NCBI GenBank assembly: GCA_037976565.1
Contig: CP137672.1
Location: forward strand, 25,865,140-25,929,139
Origin: Mesocentrotus franciscanus
Lineage: Eukaryota > Echinodermata > Echinoidea > Camarodonta > Strongylocentrotidae
Direction: 5' to 3'
Length of the DNA stretch: 64,000 nt
The notes under the pieces were generated by a model, which ran no database searches, had not been told where the DNA came from, and worked only from the letters and a program-made list of their open reading frames with translations. Below, piece after piece: positions 10,505 through 20,929 of the stretch. The stretch's first letter is position 1. The number at the start of each line of letters is the position of its first letter. The position numbers and the translations under genes were made by a program.

Positions 10505-11047
10505 CAGGTAAGTGATGTCCCCCCAGGACTGGTCGGGGACAGTATCACCCAGAAGTGCTGGGTGGATGGCATGGAGACTAGGTGCCTCATAGATAGTGGC
10601 TCACAGGTGACACTCATTCAAAAGAGCTTATTTGATAAGCTCGATCGTGAGTTACATTCTATGAGGGACTTAGTGCTCTATCATGGCGGTGACGGAACCT
10701 TACCTTACTTAGGCTATGCCTATGTAAATATTGGGTTTGAGAAGGCTTTTAGTGGGACAGGGACCCAATTTAGCACTTTAGCCCTGGTAGTCCCGGATGC
10801 TCAGCATCAAAGACCCCATTCCGTAGTCATAGGGACAAATTCCGGTCTGTTCCGGAATTGCTTTGAGTCCTGTAAGAGGTTAGCTGGGGTTAGATTTGCA
10901 CAAACTTTGCAAATAAGTCCTGTGTGCAAAGATATCTACTTTTCCTCTCTAAGGGGCAGACACTTCCCGCTGACGGTAAACTCGGTACCATCAGATCAAG
11001 AAAAAAACACACAGTTCATATTCCACCCCATAGCAGTCATACCATAA
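10505..11047 (+). pseudogene. Gypsy pol: aspartic protease region
   Basis: CLIDSGSQVTLI carries the DSG catalytic triplet of retroviral-type aspartic proteases, about 25 residues after WVDGMETR. The later VVIGTNSGLF resembles the LIG.d/n.l hydrophobic-glycine motif of the same fold. The protease would process the polyprotein. No gag frame precedes it. The frame ends around 11047 while the adjoining frame (from about 10924) takes over, so there is a break between. Confidence 0.8.
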
Positions 11048-11550
11048 TAGGTCGAGTTAGAAACATACTCCGGGCACCAGCGACTGCTGTCATTGAACCC
11101 CATTCCCCAACTAGGTTAACACAGGGCTTAGAAGTGATACCTTCGGTAGTTGAGGTCTCTGGGGATGCTTTCTGTAAGGTCGAGGTGCTACTTGTCAATA
11201 AGAGCTCGAGGCAAATCACCATCCCTGGGAACTGCCCACTGGCTGATGTATTCATCCCAGAGTGGTGCCGCGAACCTCCCAATCAAGGCTCTAATAATGC
11301 CATCCATGCATCATCTTCTGCTACCAGCGCAGAAGTGGGCACCGCCGTTTCACATGATATTGATGTTGCAGACCTCCCTATCAGTTGGGGCCCCATAACC
11401 CCTGAATGGAAGGAGCGCCTTCTACAACAGTGTAGGCGGAGGAAAACTGTATTCTCCAGGCACGATTTTGACCTGGGATGCTCTGCCTATGCTGAGCACC
11501 AGATCAACGTCAACGACAGCACGCCATTCAGGGAAGGTCTAGGAGGGTAG
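10924..11550 (+). pseudogene. Gypsy pol: linker between protease and reverse transcriptase
   Basis: Encodes a moderately conserved linker (V.V.N.S...I.I....LA) and ends with WKERLLQQCRRRKTVFSRHD followed by FDLG, the usual lead-in to gypsy RT, and HQINVNDSTPFRE. The frame then breaks near 11535. Upstream it overlaps the protease frame, so one more frame change lies between about 10924 and 11047. Confidence 0.75.
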
Positions 11551-11932
11551 CCCCTTCAGACTTGAAGGATCTGCAACAGCACCTGCAGCAGCTACTTGAC
11601 CACAAAGTAATCAAAGAGTCGCGGAGTCCATACGCTTCTCCGATTGTTCTTGTTCGCAAGAAAATGGGAGTTTGAGAATGTGCGTAGACTACCGCACCCT
11701 CAATTTGCGCACGATTCCTGACCAGTATGCAGTACCTCTGATTCAGGAGGCCATTGACTGCCTTAATGGTAATCAATGGTTCTCGGTGATAGACCTGAAG
11801 TCAGGTTTCTACCAGATCCCCATGCGTGAAGAGGACAAAGAAAAGACAGCCTTCATCTGTCCTTTAGGCTTCTACCAATTCGAGCGCATGCCCCAGGGTG
11901 TAAAGGGGCACCAGCCACTTTCCAACGTTTGA
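11551..11932 (+). pseudogene. Gypsy reverse transcriptase, N-terminal half
   Basis: Landmarks include VIKESRSPYASPIVLVRKK, RMCVDYRTLN, VIDLKSGFYQIPM (first catalytic Asp) and FERMPQGV. The reading frame changes at an A run (11661-11664) and again at a G run (11905-11908); relative to gypsy RT each looks like loss of one base. Otherwise conservation is high. Confidence 0.9.
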
Positions 11933-13554
11933 TGGAGAAGTGCATGTCAGGTTTAAACATGATGGAGGTACTTGTGTACATGGACGACCTTATCATTTTC
12001 TCCAAGACGCTAGAAGAGATGGAGGAGCGCCTGGGTAGAGTGCTTGATCGGCTGCATGAATTTGGATTGAAGGCATCCCCAGAGAAGTGTCAATTCTGTT
12101 GTGAGTCGGTCAAGTATCTAGGTCATGTAGTCTCGGCAGAGGGAGTGCAGACAGACCCAGACAAGGTAGCAGACCTCGCAACGTGGCCTAGACCAGAGAC
12201 CATCAGGCAAGTAAAGTCCTTCCTAGGATTTGCCGGATACTATCGGCGATTCATCAAGGACTACTCCAAGATATCACGCCCACTGAATGCTCTCACTATT
12301 GGGTGTGTATACCCAAAGAAGAGAGGAAAGCCACCTCCCAAGAGGCAGCCTGACCCTAATGCCAGACGAGCTAATGATTCCATTAGTGACCTCTGGACAA
12401 GTGAGTGTGAGGATGCGTTCCACACACTCAAGAAACTACTTGTTTCTGCCCCAGTGCTTGCCTTCGCGGATCTGTCACAACCCTTTGTTTTGCATGTTGA
12501 TGCAAGTCGTGACGGTCTGGGTGGGGTCCTATACCAGGAGCATGAAGGCAAGCTCCGCCCGGTTGCATACGGCAGCCGAGGCCTATCAGCAAGTGAGAAG
12601 AACTACCCGGCCCACAAGCTGGAGTTCTTAGCCCTTAAGTGGGCAGTTACAGACAAGTTCCGTGATTATCTGTACGGAGCTAAGGGTACGTGGATTATGA
12701 CAGATAATAATCCGCTTACATATATACTAAGCTCAGCCAAACTCGATGCCACAGGCCATCGGTGGTTGGCTGCACTCTCATGTTTCGATTTCTCCATCCA
12801 CTATAAGCCAGGTAAGGCAAATATTGAGGCTGACGCACTGTCACGCAAGCCTCAAAACCCTGCCTTGGATGAGGAATACGAACAGCGCCAAAAGTGCAAG
12901 CTGAGTGACCTGGAGGCACGGCTGAGGGATGACGCCGATGTAATCTGCCCTCAGGAAGCCATCAGTGCCCTGTACCAGCGGTACGAGCCTATCATAGAGA
13001 CCCTCTGTGCAAGTGCCGAGACCATTCCCAGCCTTTATGCAAAAGGCTCAGACCTACACAAGGTAGACTGGTCTCAGGCACAAAGTGCAGACCAAATCGT
13101 GAACCTGGTCCGGAGTCATGTGGAGCAAGGTGAGAAGCCATCCTCGTTGGATGGTGTACCTCGCGATGCTAAGCTCATGCTCCGGGAATTTGATAGGCTC
13201 GTGCTGAGGCAAGGCATCCTCTATCGATCTTTCTTCGATTCCCTCGGGAAGACTCACTACCAGCTCGTCTTGCCCTCAAGTAGCCGGAAACAGGCCATGA
13301 GAGGCATTCATGATGAGGTGGGTCATCTCGGCATTGAGAGATCGATAGCCTTTGCCAGGGACAGGTTCTACTGGCCCACGATGAGTGCCGAAATATCAGA
13401 ATGGGTGAAGCACTGTCCCCGTTGTGTGGCAAGAAAAACCCATCAGCACCCATCAGCACCGTTGGTCAGTATCAAGACGACGAGTCCGTTGGAGCTGGTC
13501 TGCATGGACTTTCTGTCCTTAGAGCCAGACCGCTCTAACAAAAGTCGATACTAG
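11929..13554 (+). CDS. Gypsy pol: RT palm, RNase H and integrase zinc-binding part
   Basis: The longest open frame in the window (541 codons). In order: the catalytic turn VLVYMDDLIIFS (about residue 15), LGFAGYYRRFI (connection), RNase H with LHVDASRDGLGGVLYQE, the Glu in HKLEFLALKWAV and the Asp in MTDNNPLTY, then DALSRKP. After a spacer comes the H2C2 zinc motif in GHLGIERS...HCPRCVARK, then MDFLSLEPD with the first integrase Asp. The frame stops at 13554 where the neighbouring frame continues the integrase. Catalytic residues visible here are intact. Confidence 0.9.
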   Translation: MMEKCMSGLNMMEVLVYMDDLIIFSKTLEEMEERLGRVLDRLHEFGLKASPEKCQFCCESVKYLGHVVSAEGVQTDPDKVADLATWPRPETIRQVKSFLGFAGYYRRFIKDYSKISRPLNALTIGCVYPKKRGKPPPKRQPDPNARRANDSISDLWTSECEDAFHTLKKLLVSAPVLAFADLSQPFVLHVDASRDGLGGVLYQEHEGKLRPVAYGSRGLSASEKNYPAHKLEFLALKWAVTDKFRDYLYGAKGTWIMTDNNPLTYILSSAKLDATGHRWLAALSCFDFSIHYKPGKANIEADALSRKPQNPALDEEYEQRQKCKLSDLEARLRDDADVICPQEAISALYQRYEPIIETLCASAETIPSLYAKGSDLHKVDWSQAQSADQIVNLVRSHVEQGEKPSSLDGVPRDAKLMLREFDRLVLRQGILYRSFFDSLGKTHYQLVLPSSSRKQAMRGIHDEVGHLGIERSIAFARDRFYWPTMSAEISEWVKHCPRCVARKTHQHPSAPLVSIKTTSPLELVCMDFLSLEPDRSNKSRY

Positions 13555-13934
13555 TGGTAACTGATCACTACACCCGCTATGCACAAGCTTTCCCAACAAA
13601 AGACCAAACTGCTAAGACTGTGGCTAAGGTCTTATGGGAAAACTTTTTCGTACATTATGGCTTGCCTCAACGCCTTCACTCTGATCAAGGCAGAGACTTC
13701 GAGAGCAAAGTCATATATGAACTGACCAGGCTCCTTGGAGTTCAAAAGTCAAGGACCACCCCGTATCATCCTCAAGGTGACCCCCAACCCGAAAGGTTCA
13801 ACCGAACGTTACTAGGTATGCTAGGGACCCTTGAGGAAGAGAAGAAACAAAACTGGAGCAAATACGTTAGTGCACTAGTGCATGCATACAATTGCTCAAA
13901 GCATGATAGCACTGGTTTTCCCCATACCTTTTGA
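13554..13934 (+). pseudogene. Gypsy integrase catalytic core
   Basis: VTDHYTRYAQAFPTKDQTA, then HSDQGRDFES (second Asp of the DDE triad) and PYHPQGDPQPERFNRTL (Glu in PERFNRTL). Core residues are intact. The frame is entered by a one-base shift near 13548 and left by another at a C run (13920-13923). The enzyme would insert the cDNA into host DNA. Confidence 0.9.
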
Positions 13935-14481
13935 TGTTTGGTAGGGAAGCTAGACTACCTGTTGATTTGCGCTTTGGCACGAGTCCGGACAACTATAGTG
14001 GCACGGATCATGTTAAATATGTCCAGGGACTTCGTGAACAACTCGCCCGTGCTTACAAGCTTGCATCTGAGGCGTCAGACAAGTCGGCCGAGGCCAACAA
14101 GAAAGGTATGATGCCAAGGTGCGAGAAAATGATCTCCAGACAGGAGATAGAGTGCTTGTGAGAAATGTCGGTCTGACTGGCAAGCACAAGCTAGCCGACA
14201 GGTGGCATCGGGAGCCACAAGTTGTTGTACGGCGTATCAACCCAGACATGCCTGTTTATAAGGTAAAGCCGGAGGATGGAGAAGGTCGGGAACGACCCTC
14301 CATAGAAATCTCCTCCTGCCAATTGAGTATTTTAATGAGACCGTTTCCCCTATTGAGGAAAGAGTCCGTAAAGGTCCCTCACATCGGACTAGATCCAAAC
14401 AGGTTCTACCCGCCGAACCGAGTCACTCAAGTGATGAATCTGCCTCAGATGATGATGGTGTCGCTCTACTTTTCCCAGTGA
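13931..14481 (+). pseudogene. Gypsy integrase C-terminal region
   Basis: MFGREARLPVDLRFGT is the usual sequence following the core. Then QTGDRVLVRNVGLTGKHKLA and DRWHREPQVVVRRI form the GPY/F-like or SH3-like tail. A frame change near 14105 separates the halves. No chromodomain was recognised. Confidence 0.85.
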
Positions 14482-15026
14482 TGCCAAAGTCTGGAGCCCA
14501 TACCCTACCTGCCCCTGGCCTCCGTGTGGATGCCCCTGAGTTTGTCCCAGGTAGGGTAAGGCCCATTATTCCTGAGATTCCATCCCCAATAGTGGAAGAT
14601 GGAGATGATGAAGTAAGTATGATTGAACCTATGTCACTCGAAAGTGATGAAGAAGTATTATTTCCCTTGAATGAATCTCCTGAACTGATAGAGCCCCAAC
14701 AAAGGGCCGAAGAGGTAAGTTATGGGGACCATGTTCTGAGGAGGGAGGATACTGATACCGAAGAAATGGGTGCTGACCCCGTTGACCAAGCAGGTAATGT
14801 ATCTCTTGAGAATTCCTTTGTGTCTGGCAATGTACCTAGTGTCCTACCAGACACCGAGCCTGGCGCTGCATACGCAGAGCCTGAACTACAATCCATCCGA
14901 CGCTCAACGCGCTCCTCTAAGCCGCCGCAGCGCATGGTATATAGCGATTTGGGCGATCCTGTGACAAGATCGGCTACCTCCTCTAGGATATTTGCTGGTT
15001 TAAGGCTGAAGATTTTTGGATATTAA
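14478..15026 (+). CDS. Gypsy pol C-terminal acidic tail
   Basis: A 182-codon frame rich in Glu, Asp and Pro ends with RRSTRSSKPPQRMVYSDLG, a closing motif common in animal gypsy pol proteins. No catalytic domain. It precedes the polypurine tract by 48 bp, as expected for the end of pol. A separate start is not implied; it is the end of the polyprotein in another frame. Confidence 0.7.
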   Translation: MMPKSGAHTLPAPGLRVDAPEFVPGRVRPIIPEIPSPIVEDGDDEVSMIEPMSLESDEEVLFPLNESPELIEPQQRAEEVSYGDHVLRREDTDTEEMGADPVDQAGNVSLENSFVSGNVPSVLPDTEPGAAYAEPELQSIRRSTRSSKPPQRMVYSDLGDPVTRSATSSRIFAGLRLKIFGY

Positions 15027-15074
15027 TTTGTCTAATTTTTACTTTTTGTTATGTTCCCGGAGTGAACAGGGTTT

Positions 15075-15086
15075 GAGGAGGGAGGA
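15075..15086 (+). promoter_or_regulatory. Polypurine tract of the gypsy element
   Basis: GAGGAGGGAGGA lies immediately before TGTAACCC. A purine run abutting the 3' LTR primes plus-strand DNA synthesis in LTR retrotransposons. Confidence 0.8.
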
Positions 15087-15196
15087 TGTAACCCCCATAA
15101 AAATGGCAGTTACTAAACTGTACTATGATTACAACACCCCCCCCCCTTTATTTTATTACACTTTTGATATATATATACATATATCTTTCTCTTTCT

Positions 15197-15250
<54 letters not shown>

Positions 15251-15660
15251 ATCCATTCTTTTCATCTCATACTCCTAGTGTAAGAAACAAACTCTGCTTT
15301 GTGCTCTCTATGCATGCAGTTTAGTGCAATATGGGTTTGCTCCCACCAAGATTATTTTCCTCTCCCAATTTAAGAACTCTTGCTGGTAGGTAATTTATTT
15401 GCTAGGGCTTTGACCGTCAACAACACTGGACACAGTGTTTGGGATTATATTGTCTCCCAGAGATTTCGGTGCCTTTTCCCCTTTGTCTACTCCCTTTAAT
15501 AGGACCCTCCTTTTCTTAGTGGTGTTAGCAGGTAGAATGTGTCCCTTCAGGATGTGGCTACTGTTAATCTCTGTATTCAGGAGAAGTATAGTTTAAAGTG
15601 GTTGTACTAAGAACAAGCGAGCATTATGCTTTTCTATCTTTCAGAATCTCCTATATTGGT
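15087..15660 (+). repeat. Putative 3' LTR of the gypsy element (right end uncertain)
   Basis: Begins TGTAACCCCC directly after the polypurine tract. It contains a C9 run, a TATATATATACATATATC stretch near 15165 and a CT microsatellite (15198-15245). The right edge was not found: no clear ...CA terminus with a duplicate, and no second LTR for comparison. ATTGGTGATCG near 15655 resembles a primer-binding-site start, which would put the LTR end at about 15654, but that is tentative. Confidence 0.6.
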
Positions 15661-15764
15661 GATCGTGCTGTATCACCGATCGAGTCTAATAATATTAATA
15701 CTTCTATTTTGTGGTGTTATTTAGGTTAGGTCATTTACCAAAGCTTTGTGTATTGTGTATTGGG

Positions 15765-16180
15765 TCCACAATGATATACTTCGACATTTTTAAAAGACGG
15801 CAACTTATTCCATCATCTCCGGTTGCTTTATCATCACTCATGTTTTTAATTTATTTTAAAACAAATGCGCTCGTGACTTGCTGTAGCTCAAATTTGCCTT
15901 CTGTATTTATAATCTCATTGTCATCTAAAATTATTTCAGAATGTTTTGGGATACCACTTGTTATATTTTGAGCACATTCAACAAAATTATCATTACAACT
16001 TTGAGCAATACTTTTATCATCCGTAATTTTGGCCCCATTCACTTCTATGCTGCAGGGTAAGACCTGATTAGATTTAGGAATAATATGTTTGACACACACC
16101 TTTTTGCTATTTCCTTTACTGTCATCTATCTGAGCACTGTGATAATTTCTTGTTTTCCTTTCTCAGAAGATGATTTACCT
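15765..16180 (-). pseudogene. LINE pol, segment upstream of reverse transcriptase
   Basis: On the minus strand: IPKSNQVLPCSIEVNGAKIT, SIAQSCNDNFVECAQNITSG, then in a nearby frame KATGDDGIS followed by LLKMSKYIIVDPI. This is the linker and first RT block of CR1/Rex-type pol (N..F..., KATG.DGIS..LLK). Its continuation is found at 10320 beyond the gypsy insertion. At least one frameshift is present. Confidence 0.75.
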
Positions 16181-16250
16181 TGTTCTTTTTAGTTCTTTGT
16201 ACCTTTTCCATGATGCTATTCATGGGTATGGCTAATTAATATGTAGGCCT

Positions 16251-17060
16251 GTATGGTACAAGTCTGCTAAATACATGTATGGGTTTCGTCATTTTTATAG
16301 GGATATACTGCACAAGTACATCACACTTTGCTCTAATGATTTATGTATCGAAACTCGACCATATTTTCATTAATCTTGACACAATGCTGGCCGAGCGGGT
16401 TTAAAACACGGGACGAAGTTTTCTTGAACTAAGAAAATCAGTCGGTCTATCTCCTGTTGTATCTAACTCTACTAAAGCAATCTTAAACCCAGTATCAGGT
16501 TTATATTCTAGTGTATAACGGACCATTATAGCGTGAGAGATTCTTTATGTTAGTGCCATTTCGGCCTTCAGGAGTACAACGCCCCATGTATCATACATAT
16601 TGTGTGGTTTAGTCTGCTAATTGATTGCCTCTTTAAATATCCATAATTGTTCCAGCAGGGTGTACAATTTCACCTATAAAATTGTTATACTTATCGTCCG
16701 TCAAGCTGGGATATAGTAATGTTGTATCACATGTCAGGTGCGTGTGTTTGTTCTGGCTGAACATGCAAGATTGTTTTAGATACGCTGGTGATAAAATTTT
16801 GAATTATTTACCTTCTGCTCTTAAAATCTATCGATGTCTAGTTTAAACGTATGTACAAGGACAAATATTGTTAAACCTGTGTGATACAATGCCTATTCAC
16901 ATATACTGCTCTTGATATGGCTTATTTCTCTCTCTCTCTCTCTCTCTCCCTCTCCCTCTCTCGTTCTTTCTTTCTCTCTTTCCTTCTCTACTTTCTACCA
17001 ATTTCCTTATATCTTTTCTCCTCTGCTAATCTTTTTGGTGATATTTTAATGCCTTTTAAG
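16251..17060. other. Intergenic sequence with a CT microsatellite
   Basis: May include upstream LINE sequence no longer recognisable. A (CT)n run lies at 16927-16990. No exon recognised. Confidence 0.35.
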
Positions 17061-17199
17061 TGATTTGATGTTTTTTCCGCTGTTAATTTGAATTATTACA
17101 TTGTCGTGTTTTTTGGGTGCTTTTTACTACTTCAAATGCGTATTATTCTTATATATTAGTTTTATACTGTTTTTACCTTTGCTTGTGAACTTTGGAGAT

Positions 17200-17345
17200 T
17201 TTCATTATTTATATTTCCGTGTATTACATTTTATTCTGTTCAGGACCAGGATGTAAAACAGATTTTGTATCTACAATGTATATTTGATTCTTGTTATCCT
17301 GATTAAGTATATTTCAATAAATAAAATAAAATAAATAGATAAAGA
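17200..17345 (+). repeat. Possible LINE 3' end with AATAAA-type tail
   Basis: The sequence ends in TCAATAAATAAAATAAAATA and looks like a retroelement 3' UTR followed by an A-rich simple tail. No coding part was recognised upstream, so this is tentative. Confidence 0.35.
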
Positions 17346-17690
17346 TTGATAGGGGCATTGATAATTACAATTATGGATCTACTACCAGTATAAAAAAAAA
17401 ACGTGGTAAAAAAAGTGTATGTGACCCGTCCCGTCTTAATCTCGACACCGTTCACGTTCTCTTTTTTCAGAAGTGAACGTTCTTTTGTATTTGCTTTCTG
17501 TTTTACCCAACAGCGAGGTGAAGTACAAAGAGCCTTATCATGAACATATATATTTTGTCAAATGATTGTTTTGTCTCCACCCTAGTAAACTCGATCTTTA
17601 GAAGAAAAAAAAATCATAATGATTTTTCGTGTCCTCCACCATCATTCTCTCCTTAAAAAAAACCCACCTGTTTCATAATCTTCATATAGT
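17346..17690. other. Intergenic sequence, no gene seen
   Basis: A+T-rich DNA with several short A runs and GTGAACGTTCT-type words. Nothing coding recognised. Confidence 0.3.
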
Positions 17691-17694
17691 TACT

Positions 17695-17978
17695 GGGGGG
17701 TGTTTCACAAAGACAAAGATCGACTTAAGTTGGACTTAACTATAGCAGGCCGTCCATGCCATTGATTGCTATCGCCATTATGATCTTTAGATATTTTTTT
17801 TTCCTTCAATAATGAATTATCCAAAAATGTAAATTCTGTAGATTTGTGACCATGATTTGTACGTCCCTTGTAAGACCAATGCTAGTAAATGGTGAGAGCA
17901 AACAGTGGCATGAACGGGCCTGCCATAGTTAAGTCCAACTTAAAGTCGATCTTAGTCTTTGTGAAACACCCCCCCCCC
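17695..17978. mobile_element. MITE with GGGGGTGTTTCACAAAGAC ends
   Basis: Left end GGGGGTGTTTCACAAAGAC and the reverse complement at the right (17948-17978) pair over roughly 45 bp, including GATCGACTTAAGTTGGACTT. The interior (284 bp total) has no frame. The G-run length differs between ends (6 and about 9), which blurs the target duplication. Confidence 0.85.
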
Positions 17979-17979
17979 T

Positions 17980-18140
17980 GGTCTCTCTATTAAATGCTCT
18001 TTTTCTTTCACTTTTTACACGAGCTTAAGAATTTTCTGTTTTTAAAAGATTTTTAAAGATCAGACTTGCCATTTATAGGGCTCTCCAATATAGCCAGGCT
18101 CTAGCTAGCTAGCTACCGATGCTTTCAGCATTCAAGGTGC
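17980..18140. other. Spacer, no gene seen
   Basis: Short A+T-rich stretch containing an AGCTAGCTAGCTA run near 18101. Confidence 0.3.
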
Positions 18141-18195
18141 TGCGCTAGCCTTTTAACACCTGGGTGGAGAGTGGCAGATGTAGATTAAAGGTAAT
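18141..18195 (-). repeat. SINE body fragment, antisense
   Basis: ACACCTGGGTGGAGAGTGGC followed by AGATGTAGATTAA is the reverse complement of the block at 29560-29605 in a plus-strand SINE. Confidence 0.5.
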
Positions 18196-20170
18196 ACAAA
18201 GTTTTGGTATGGGGTCATAAATATGGTTCAAATGAGCATATTGGAAGCATATGCGATTTTACAATATTCAATGATCGTTGTCGCGGTTGAAATCGAGTCT
18301 AAAGTGATGAAATTGTAAATAATAAACTCTTTATGTTGTATAGCTCCCTCTCAAGACTGATATTACTTTAGCTTTAAAACAATGTTTTTTGACTACAATC
18401 GACCAATTTGCTATTCCCGTTTGGAATTAATATATCAGAACTGCAATGTTCATGGTCGCAGCTCAGAAACCTCTTTTGATCTGTTTTCTGGTGGGTTTTT
18501 TTTTTGTCATTCTTCTTCTTCTTCTTCTTCTTCCTCTCTTTTTCAGATCTTTTGATATAAAATGATTCGCTGACTCTTCTTTATGCTTCAATATATTTTA
18601 TTTACTTTTGGTGTAAAGAGCAAATTGTAATTCCGCTTGCACCTTTTTTCTTTCTTTTTTCTCCCCCTTTTTTGATTTGTTTTTATTTCCGACATGCCCC
18701 GTACCCCCTCCCCGTTACTACGCCCCTGTTTTCAGAACCTTTCAAGTATAAATTTAATTTAATTGCACCATTTTTTTATGTGGAGGTTAAATAAAAATAA
18801 CTACATTGGCCATATCTTATTGTTGAAAAAAGAAGAAGATATATATCATTCGATAAATGCTTTTCCAGACTACAATAGTTTTGTCTACGTATGGAGAGCC
18901 ATTTTTCTCCTTACCCATCTGAAATCTTAGATTCCTTCAAGCCATTTATAATGGATACATTTCAGAGTACTTTGGTATATAATGTTTCGTGAGGAACTGG
19001 AGCATGACATCGGCGTCATAGTCAGACACAGCAAACACTATCGTACCTAAACATGCAGAATCACTCATGAAAGGTGAGGCGGAAATAGAACCTAGACAGC
19101 TTCTAATGGAAAAATAATATCATAGTTGCTCATGTCTAATGGAAGACACTTAAATTGATGAATAAAAACTATGTAAAACCTGATTGATGTGGAAAACTAC
19201 CGTTCGTTCCCCATTCCCGGCGCTTAAGTACACCCTGGACGCGTTTTTCCTTCAAATACATTCACCAGTTAACCTCACCGTATATTTCCTATTGTTTTCT
19301 TCTGATATATCAATTTACAGATGGAAAATATACGTGTGCATAACTCATTTGATGTCTCTACACGTCATCGATATTTATTGAATAAAAAAAATTATAGCAT
19401 GTAAACATGTCCTGTAAATAAGAATTGGCAATGTTCAACTCCACAGTTAGATATATGCATATTAGCATGATATATCAACTACATTTTATTGCCAGACCTT
19501 GACAACTCATACCACATTTCTGGTTGGCACTAGAAAGGATTGAGTTTGGATTTGAGTTTAGGGATCATTTGACATCATGTTTGGACTTGTATAGTTTGAA
19601 TATAGTTCAATAACTTCCCCGAATTAGAACGAGAGAGTGAAAAACTTGGAAGAGAACGAGAAAGCAATATGATTCAAACAGTTTGTAAATCTGGTTTTCC
19701 AGGTTATAAATCATTTCCTGACACCAGTGCCCCATTTCAGGGATATTTTAAGAGGTGACATGAGATGCTTTGTCCATCATGCCGCCATATTCTTACCTCT
19801 TGTACTATGATGTGTTATATACATTTAAAGGGGCTACATTTTCACTTCTTGTTGGTTTTCTTCCCCATAATTCTAAGGAATTTAAAGACGAAGTTGAATT
19901 TGCCGAAAGCAATTATTCTGGTAATTGAAAATAAACACATATGTAAGCGAGAGGAGATACAGATGGATCATTACATAATTATTATCTCGATATCGATTAC
20001 CAGAGATGTATCTAAAAGGCGCCATTAGTAGATCCAGTATTGGAGGGCACAGGTCTTTAAAGAAATAGTACAAACCTCCTCCCCGCTCCTTAAAAAAGGG
20101 GGCCGGTATGCGTGGAGATAGGGCGAAAGGCTTTGTCATGAAGGTATGCTGTAGCAGATAACATCAGTTC
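18196..20170. other. Upstream flank of the receptor exons, no exon recognised
   Basis: Searched for the missing 5' exons of the receptor gene (signal peptide, loop D, the WL.Q exon) and found none I could support. Contains a (CTT)n run near 18510-18535. The first exons are probably farther upstream, outside the window, or too short to recognise. Confidence 0.35.
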
Positions 20171-20212
20171 GTTGGCGAAGACAGAGCGCTGACCGTACCA
20201 CGGACATTATGC
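20171..20212 (-). repeat. Antisense copy of the 6470-6550 repeat
   Basis: TTGGCGAAGACAGAGCGCTG and ACCGTACCACGGAC match the reverse complement of 6497-6530 with a few differences. Confidence 0.5.
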
Positions 20213-20706
20213 TGCTATATTTTCATGTCGCCAGGGTATGCGTGCTACTACGTGACAAGTGAATCTCCGCATGGACGACTATGTAGAAAGGAAGAAACAA
20301 AAAAATCACGTTGCAGCAGTGAAGAGAGGGCCCGACTGGAAGAGCATCATTATAGTTCACACATAACAAACCGTTTTAACGCAAGGGATCTAAATTCCAT
20401 AACATTGATTTGGAAATAGGCAAAGAGTTGGACATAACGTGTTTTGATTTTCAGTTTATCATTTGTGAAGCAGACAATTCTCGTCAGCATCTAAACGTTA
20501 ACAATAATATAAACTAGATCACTAATTTCACAGATGATAGGCTTATATACGCCCTCCAGGGTTGTCATGTCACTCATCATCACAATTGATTGATAGCTTT
20601 CTTGAGTGTATGAATATTATTATCATCATTATCATTACCAGTAGTAGTAGTAGTATTGTCATGATATCAGTAAGTGCGCCGTAGGAATAGGCCTAGTACT
20701 AACAAG

Positions 20707-20880
20707 ACGATCGCAGAGACTTTACGAAATATCAACCACATCTTTTGAGTAGACTTGTCCATCACCTTTGCGAACATTACATCTAGTTATTAAAATATCC
20801 GAACATGATTTCTGTGGGATATTTTCAACGGGGTATTGAAATTACCCTCAAGTCCATTTCTCCAAAGTCTTTGGGAGTTT
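20707..20880. mobile_element. MITE with ACGATCGCAGAGACTTT ends, just upstream of an exon
   Basis: The left end ACGATCGCAGAGACTTTACG and the right end (AGTCCATTTCTCCAAAGTCT, 20851-20870) are inverted and imperfectly similar. Related copies are at 28735-28898 and 31006-31178, the latter with the clearest inverted ends. This copy ends about 50 bp before the receptor exon at 20930, so it sits within the intron near the splice acceptor. Confidence 0.65.
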
Positions 20881-20929
20881 ATTTTGTTATTATTTTTTTA
20901 TTTGGCTTTTATTCATTTTCTCCACACAG

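Larger units (their letters stand above)
10321..15758 (+). mobile_element. Ty3/gypsy LTR retrotransposon remnant inserted in the LINE
   Basis: Protease, reverse transcriptase, RNase H, zinc-binding and integrase domains appear in gypsy order on the plus strand, followed by a polypurine tract and TGTAACCC, the expected start of a 3' LTR. It splits the minus-strand LINE. A hexamer ATTGGG sits at both LINE junctions (10315-10320, 15759-15764) and may be the target duplication, though the insert ends are not clean TG...CA. No gag and no 5' LTR were recognised, so the 5' side is deleted or too diverged. Several single-base frame breaks are present. Confidence 0.85.
8230..16250 (-). mobile_element. 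CR1/Rex/Jockey-type LINE, split by two later insertions
   Basis: Reading on the minus strand, pieces of one non-LTR retrotransposon pol appear in order: the linker upstream of reverse transcriptase (about 16180-15765), RT fingers and palm (10320-9685), thumb/connection (8954-8726) and C-terminal domain (8650-8285). A Ty3/gypsy element (about 10321-15758) and a second LINE tail (8965-9684) interrupt it. Frames shift between pieces and the catalytic motif is altered, so it is dead. The endonuclease domain was not recognised. Outer limits are approximate. Confidence 0.8.

Noticed and set aside
19184..19381. Candidate upstream receptor exon
   Set aside because: Some residues look plausible, but there is no loop D or WL.Q motif and no matching splice phase.
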